DNA of 10,066 bases from Stenocarpella maydis (taxonomy: Eukaryota; Ascomycota; Sordariomycetes; Diaporthales; Diaporthaceae): positions 286,707-296,772 of the forward strand of contig NQMI01000044.1 of the NCBI GenBank assembly GCA_002270565.1, given 5' to 3'. Of the stretch, positions 6,193 through 10,066 are shown piece by piece. The position numbers and the translations under genes are program-made. The notes under the pieces were generated by a model. The model was not told where the DNA came from. It made no database searches and worked only from the letters and a program-made list of their open reading frames with translations. How positions within the stretch are numbered: position 1 is the first letter of the stretch; each line of letters opens with the position of its first letter.

Positions 6193-8455
6193 ATGTGGGA
6201 CTATGGCGACGACAACCGGGGGCCTGAGATGGCGGCCATCGCCATCGTCATGACGTCCCTCAGTGTCGTCGCGGTTGCCCTGCGCTGCTACACCATGGCC
6301 ACCATACTCAAGCGCTTCTTGGTCGAGGACTGGCTAGCCGTCCTCACCTGTGTGAGTGCTGTGCACCCCTGCCGCAGGCCGTTTTGTCGGACCCGTGCTG
6401 ATGGTACATCTTGATGCCAGCTCCTCCAGTGCGCCTTCTGCGCCTTCGTGCTCCTCGGCGTGTCCCACGGGCTGGGGGCTCATGTCGAACACGTCCCAGA
6501 GCGCCAGCGGCCCGACGCCCTGGTCTTCAAGTGGGCAGGCCAGATTGCTTACATTGTCGTCTCGACCATGGTCAAGTTCGTCGTCGGCATCTTCCTGCTC
6601 CGCCTGTGCGTCAACAACGGCTGGCAGCGCATTACCATCTGGGTTCTCCTGGTCCTCGTCGGGCTCTTCAACGTCTTTTATGTCCTTGTGGCAGTGTTTC
6701 AGTGCCAGCCTGTGCCCTTCTACTGGTGGCGATACGCCCGGGATGCCCCCATCACCGGCACCTGCAACGGCAAGAAGATGGCAACCATACCGACCTACAT
6801 TGCTGTGCTTTTGGGCATCGCAGGCGATCTGATCCTTGCCCTGCTGCCAATCACCCTCATCAAGCATGCAAAACTGGACAGGAAGACCAAGATCTCCGTC
6901 ATCTGCGTCCTCTCGCTCGGCTCGCTGTATGTCACAAGCCCTCCCAGCACCTCCGCCCCGTCTCATCCGTGCGCGTGGTCCACCCGGCCCACGCCTGTCA
7001 CCCCGCCCCTTGGCTGGTTTACTGATGCGTGGCGGCAACTACAGGGCCTCGGTGGCTACTATCGCTCGTATCCCATACGCCCAGCAGCTTCTCTCCAACC
7101 CAGACTACCTGTACAACTTCAGCGACTTGGCGATATGGAGTATCGTCGAGTGTGGAATCGCCATAACAGCCTCGTCCCTCGCCACACTGCGCCCGCTCTT
7201 CGTCAAGATGAAGCTCCTCGCAACCAATCATTTCACCAGCCGCTTTACCTCGAGCATGGGTGGCAGCGGTGGTCTGCCCATGTTCACCAACAAGACCAAC
7301 AGGACCAACAGGACCAACACCTTCGTATCGCCGTCTCAGATTCAGGGTCAGGGCGCGAACCGGTACACCACGGTAACAGAAACGGCAACCAAGAAAGGAG
7401 CCGGCATTCTGAGGAACGTTTCCGACTCGAATGCCGGCATCAACGTCAGGAAGGAGTTCGAGATGTCCGTCATCACGCGGTCATCCAGGGACAGCAGCGA
7501 CCAGCCTGAGCACGAGGTGGACGACGTGGCCAGCCCGGCAACTGCCAAGGCCAGCAGTACCCACAGCAGGGGCCAGAGCCTCCATCAGAGCCTTCGCTTA
7601 AATCCCAGCCCCAGGCTGAGTCCGGCTCCTCGACCGACACTCCAAGATGCGCCGATTTTGATGCCATCGACCGCTATCACGCCACCCTTGACACATTCCA
7701 CCAATGTCCAGTACTCTAATACCAGCTGGCAACCGGGCGCACCCCCCCAAGGCTCTCGCACTGCCGAGGCTGCCAGGAAGGGCAGCTTCGGCCAGGTCGC
7801 AACCCCCTTTGGAGGTGTTTCTATGTACCATGCAGACACGGAACTGCTGCGCTCCCCTCCGCCTATCATGACCCAGTCACCTCGCCACCAGTCGACGAGT
7901 TCTCAAGACAGTTTCCTATCACCCAGGACACCGAGATCGACTGCAACGAGCTTTCACCTCCCAACAAGAGCACAACACTACAGCATGGCCTCCTCGGCCT
8001 CGGGCCACAGCAGGTCAAGCACGTCCACCAAGACCAACTCCCGCGGGACGTTTGGCGCAGACGGCCCACCACCGCCCGTGCGGATGACAGAGCCCAGCTA
8101 TGGCGAACATGGCCCGATTGCCAGCAGCAACCACCCGAGCCTCCCTGGGAGCCCCGCCACCCAATCAACAAGTCGGTCACTGGGCTACTCCCCCATCATG
8201 ACCCCGCCAATCTCGACTCCGACCACGAGGTTCCCCTTCGACAAGCCCGAGCCTATCCCAGACTCGAAGACTAAGATGCGGAAGACTCGAGTTAGCGCCT
8301 TCCTTGCCGACAATTCGTCCGTGTCTAGCGTGGACACTGGGGACTGCAGCGACGAGGAACTTGCCAGGTCGCAGTGGGCGGGGCCGAATCGCGAAGCGCC
8401 GCCGAGCCCCTTGACGAGCCATCCCCCTTTGCCCCCAGGGGATAATTGGCTATGA
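6193..8455 (+). CDS. Seven-transmembrane fungal rhodopsin-domain protein (Pth11/SAT4-like), 3 exons
   Basis: Exons 6193-6351, 6421-6926 and 7045-8455 join in frame to 691 residues. The first 275 or so form the fungal integral-membrane rhodopsin domain found in SAT4-like and Pth11-like proteins. Membrane spans lie at about 13-33, 48-68, 93-116, 124-146, 175-200, 210-231 and 247-270. Family hallmarks seen are RGP near the N-terminus (9-11), LRCY (30-33), EDW (45-47), a Cys148/Cys168 pair after span 4 in FQCQPVPFYW...GTC, DLILALLPI (189-197), ARIPY (229-233), DLAIWSIVE (249-257) and SLATLRPLF (266-274). No CFEM domain precedes it. Residues 275-691 are a Ser/Thr/Pro-rich tail, likely cytoplasmic and disordered, with an Asn-Arg-Thr repeat at 303-314. 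Related proteins are proposed receptors for surface or host cues; the ligand is unknown. The ATG has AAC before it; an in-frame ATG at 5953 would add 80 residues without family character. Confidence 0.88.
6352..6420 (+). other. Intron 1 of the rhodopsin-domain gene
   Basis: This 69-bp phase-0 intron has donor GTGAGT, branch-like CTGAT at 6398-6402 and acceptor CAG at 6418-6420. Joining gives ...WLAVLTC-LLQCAFCAF..., a continuous second membrane span. A second CAG at 6427-6429 could also be used, which would drop three residues (LLQ). Confidence 0.8.
6927..7044 (+). other. Intron 2 of the rhodopsin-domain gene
   Basis: This 118-bp phase-2 intron has donor GTATGT, branch-like ACTGAT at 7021-7026 and acceptor ACAG at 7041-7044. 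Splicing shifts frame and rebuilds SLGSL-ASVATIARIPY, the sixth membrane span and the conserved R-I-P motif. Without splicing neither frame carries the complete domain, so this junction is well supported. Confidence 0.88.
7286..7318 (+). repeat. 9-bp tandem repeat coding Thr-Asn-Arg/Lys
   Basis: About 3.7 copies of ACCAACAGG (the first reads ACCAACAAG) encode the TNKTNRTNRTN stretch in the cytoplasmic tail just after the seventh membrane span. As an in-frame 9-bp unit it could change copy number without a frameshift. Confidence 0.8.
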
Positions 8456-8900
8456 GTATAATGGGGCTTCACGACATCAGAACGCCAACATATCACCCTC
8501 GCCTCGAACGAATGATGAGACCCAGTCGGACATATCGAGACGGTTACCCAACGCCGTAGCCTTCCCTTTCGGCAAAATTATCTCTATGCATCTCCCCGCA
8601 TAACCTCCGTATACACTTTAATCACCTATTTCACATGTCCCATCAAGTGTTGATGGCCATGATAGAGCCAGCCTCTCAAGTGGATTTAGACGCAGGCCGG
8701 CAACGAATTCCATTCTTTCATAGCGTGGCTCCAGTATGCAGAGCACGAGTCTCCTTTGTTTTTCGCATACAGATATACCCAATAGAGAAATGACAAAAAC
8801 CGTCTAAAATAAACTAAACTTGGTGCTTGGACTAATGTTGGGGGCTCACTATATACTCTACCAGTGGTTTGTTAATACAAGTAGTTAATAATTGATGGCA
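8456..8900 (+). other. 3' region of the rhodopsin-domain gene
   Basis: No open frame of interest. AATAAA occurs at 8808-8813, about 350 bp past the stop, and could be the polyadenylation signal; fungal signals are loose, so the 3' end is uncertain. After about 8840 the sequence becomes AT-rich. Confidence 0.35.
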
Positions 8901-8913
8901 GCCCACCCCGGTT

Positions 8914-8944
8914 GCGGACACTCCAGCGGACATAACTGCGGATA
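8914..8944. repeat. Three iterons GCGGAYA with 12-bp period
   Basis: GCGGACA (8914-8920), GCGGACA (8926-8932) and GCGGATA (8938-8944) are spaced exactly 12 bp apart, with differing 5-bp spacers CTCCA and TAACT. They stand at the edge of a strongly AT-rich block. Iterated motifs like this occur in the ends of some DNA transposons. No inverted partner was found to the right, so the element, if any, is incomplete or diverged. Confidence 0.6.
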
Positions 8945-9009
8945 GAATTAACACCATCTCTCCAGATTCCAGCTACCCCCCCCTAATTCCAGCCGCCTTT
9001 CCCACATAA

Positions 9010-9406
9010 ACTCGCACTCTTTAATAGCATATATTAAATATAAATATGGTATGAAAAAGCTTTAACCCTTTATAAATAACATAGTTTATTAATAAGTAGG
9101 CTATATTAGTAAACAAGCTAGTTTTATAATATTTACTAACTTTACCTAACCATAGCACCCTCCTAGGGCTAAATAATTAATAAATGTTAATATTAATTAA
9201 TATTAACTATACTTAAATACTTATTTCTAATTTATTTTATTAATTTAAAGGAGTTAAGATAGGTATAAATGTGCTTATAAGTATTAAGAATTTAATAAAA
9301 TAATTTTAATATTAATTATAAACTAATTATATTCTTTAAGTTCTTCTTCTTATTTAAAATAAATAATAATTGCCTCTAAGGAATAAAAATCATTAGTTTA
9401 TAATAT
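9010..9406. other. AT-rich, TpA-rich block, probable decayed repeat
   Basis: Nearly the whole stretch consists of A/T with very few CpA or CpG dinucleotides and many TTAA/TAAT words. There are no open frames of note. Sharp AT-rich islands of this kind in Pezizomycotina are usually repeats mutated by RIP. The original element cannot be recognised by eye. Confidence 0.5.
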
Positions 9407-9739
9407 TGTTATGAGCCAACACACATTAGCGGCTGACTACCGCAGAAGACAACCCCGCAGGTCGGGAAGTAACCCCCAAAAGAAGCGCCCCGCCTGATCC
9501 AATTAGTAATGCTACCTTATCAGGGTTAGGGTCAGGGACCCACCACGATCGATGGAATCAGTATCGATTCCATCGAGCAACACTCAATCGACAGGATTAT
9601 CATTGATACTATCAACAACGGATGAAAAGTTAGAATATATAAGGATATAATCATCACCATATTAGATAGCTTCTATAAAACAGACTCTTTAGTCATTAAT
9701 CTAAGTATTCAATCCCAACCTTAAATAGCCTTATAGCTC
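9407..9739 (+). repeat. Candidate LTR relic, plus orientation
   Basis: The block starts TGTTATGAGCCAAC, less AT-rich than the DNA before it. It holds an 11-bp hairpin (9549-9559 with 9566-9576), a TATA-like ATATATAAGG (9635-9644) and TATAAAA (9674-9680), and ends at LTR copy B. The TG start, about 330-bp size and internal TATA fit a Ty1/copia-like LTR, possibly cut at its 3' end by the insertion of copy B. No second copy lies in the window, so the assignment is tentative. It also holds a near-telomeric GGGTTAGGGTCAGGG at 9523-9537, too short to mean much. Confidence 0.3.
9549..9576. other. 11-bp inverted repeat (hairpin)
   Basis: TCGATGGAATC (9549-9559) pairs perfectly with GATTCCATCGA (9566-9576) around a 6-nt loop. 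It lies upstream of the TATA-like box in the candidate LTR. No T run follows it, so it does not resemble a terminator. Confidence 0.75.
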
Positions 9740-10059
9740 TGATGAATTTGTGCTATAGAATAGCATTCAGTTCAGCGTGTGTGTGTTTCGGCAGGGTCGC
9801 AATATGGTGCTCTGAGGCGAATTGAGACGATTGACAATGGTCTGGACAACTTTGTATTGAATTAAGTTGGGCTTCTGTAAGCCCTCCTTATATACCCTCC
9901 GACGTCGTCTCACCCCTGGGCACGCTGCGGTAGGCTCTGGTGCAAATTTGCAAATGCCGGAAAATTCGCCCTTCCAACACACCATCTTTGGTTCCAAACA
10001 ACTAGCCAACCACAGCCCTAGCAATGCCCAAATTAAGTACATACAAACTTCAGAAATCA
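9740..10059 (-). repeat. LTR copy B (solo LTR or 3' LTR of a second element)
   Basis: This is a 320-bp copy of the LTR at 691-1016 in the same orientation, again TGAT...ATCA. It keeps the minus-strand TATA-like box (plus-strand about 9889-9896). Copy B retains C or G at many sites where copy A has T or A, so it is less RIP-like. No primer-binding site flanks its left side, so it is not a 5' LTR of a minus-strand element. It could be a solo LTR or the 3' LTR of an element running off the right edge. No clear 5-bp target duplication is visible (left AGCTC, right GGCTA). Confidence 0.68.
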
Positions 10060-10066
10060 GGCTATC

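Noticed and set aside
6334..7038. Long minus-strand open frame (234 codons) opposite the rhodopsin-domain exons
   Set aside because: It is the antisense shadow of a GC-rich coding exon, is charged and low in complexity, and runs across intron 1 and most of intron 2 of a well-supported gene.
9521..9538. Telomere-like TTAGGG words
   Set aside because: Only one exact TTAGGG and degenerate neighbours are present, which is too short for a telomere or an interstitial telomeric array.
691..10059. The two LTR copies as the ends of a single 9.4-kb element
   Set aside because: The sequence between them holds a tRNA gene and an ordinary host gene and no pol. The primer site and Gag lie outside the pair, to the left of copy A.
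1..10066. CRISPR array, bacterial operon or riboswitch
   Set aside because: No regularly spaced repeats with unique spacers and no prokaryotic gene organisation are present; introns, the split tRNA and the protein family are eukaryotic.

Overview
The window looks like a repeat-laden, gene-poor stretch of a filamentous ascomycete genome (Pezizomycotina, probably Sordariomycetes; inferred). The signs are a Pth11/SAT4-type fungal rhodopsin-domain gene with two short GT-AG introns carrying CTGAT branch sites, a split tRNA-Val, C/A-rich and CT-rich leaders before start codons, and transposon copies whose differences look like repeat-induced point mutation (RIP, CpA to TpA).

Left flank (1-1016, minus strand): the 5' end of an LTR retrotransposon. 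In element order it shows an LTR (1016-691, TG...CA termini, own TATA box), a primer-binding site complementary to the anticodon arm of initiator tRNA-Met (688-674, the half-tRNA priming used by Ty5/copia elements), a leader of about 435 nt holding a tRNA-like inverted repeat, and the first 79 codons of a coiled-coil Gag-like ORF (239 to the window edge). A second full LTR copy in the same orientation sits at the right edge (9740-10059).

Middle left (1017-3338): non-coding, patchy sequence with short repeats and CpG-rich islands in AT-rich DNA, and one intron-containing tRNA-Val(AAC) on the minus strand (2132-2238).

Genes: a small open frame with a probable signal peptide (3536-3862), a long GC-rich intergenic block without a convincing gene (3863-5990), then the one confident protein gene: a three-exon seven-transmembrane protein of 691 residues (6193-8455) with a long disordered Ser/Thr/Pro-rich cytoplasmic tail.

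Right flank (8456-10066): 3' region, three 12-bp iterons, an AT-rich block of about 400 bp that looks like a decayed repeat, a candidate plus-strand LTR relic with an 11-bp hairpin (9407-9739), and LTR copy B. The protein genes show no obvious joint pathway. The secreted-protein candidate and the Pth11-like receptor candidate are both of types often linked to host or surface sensing in fungi, but that link is context only.
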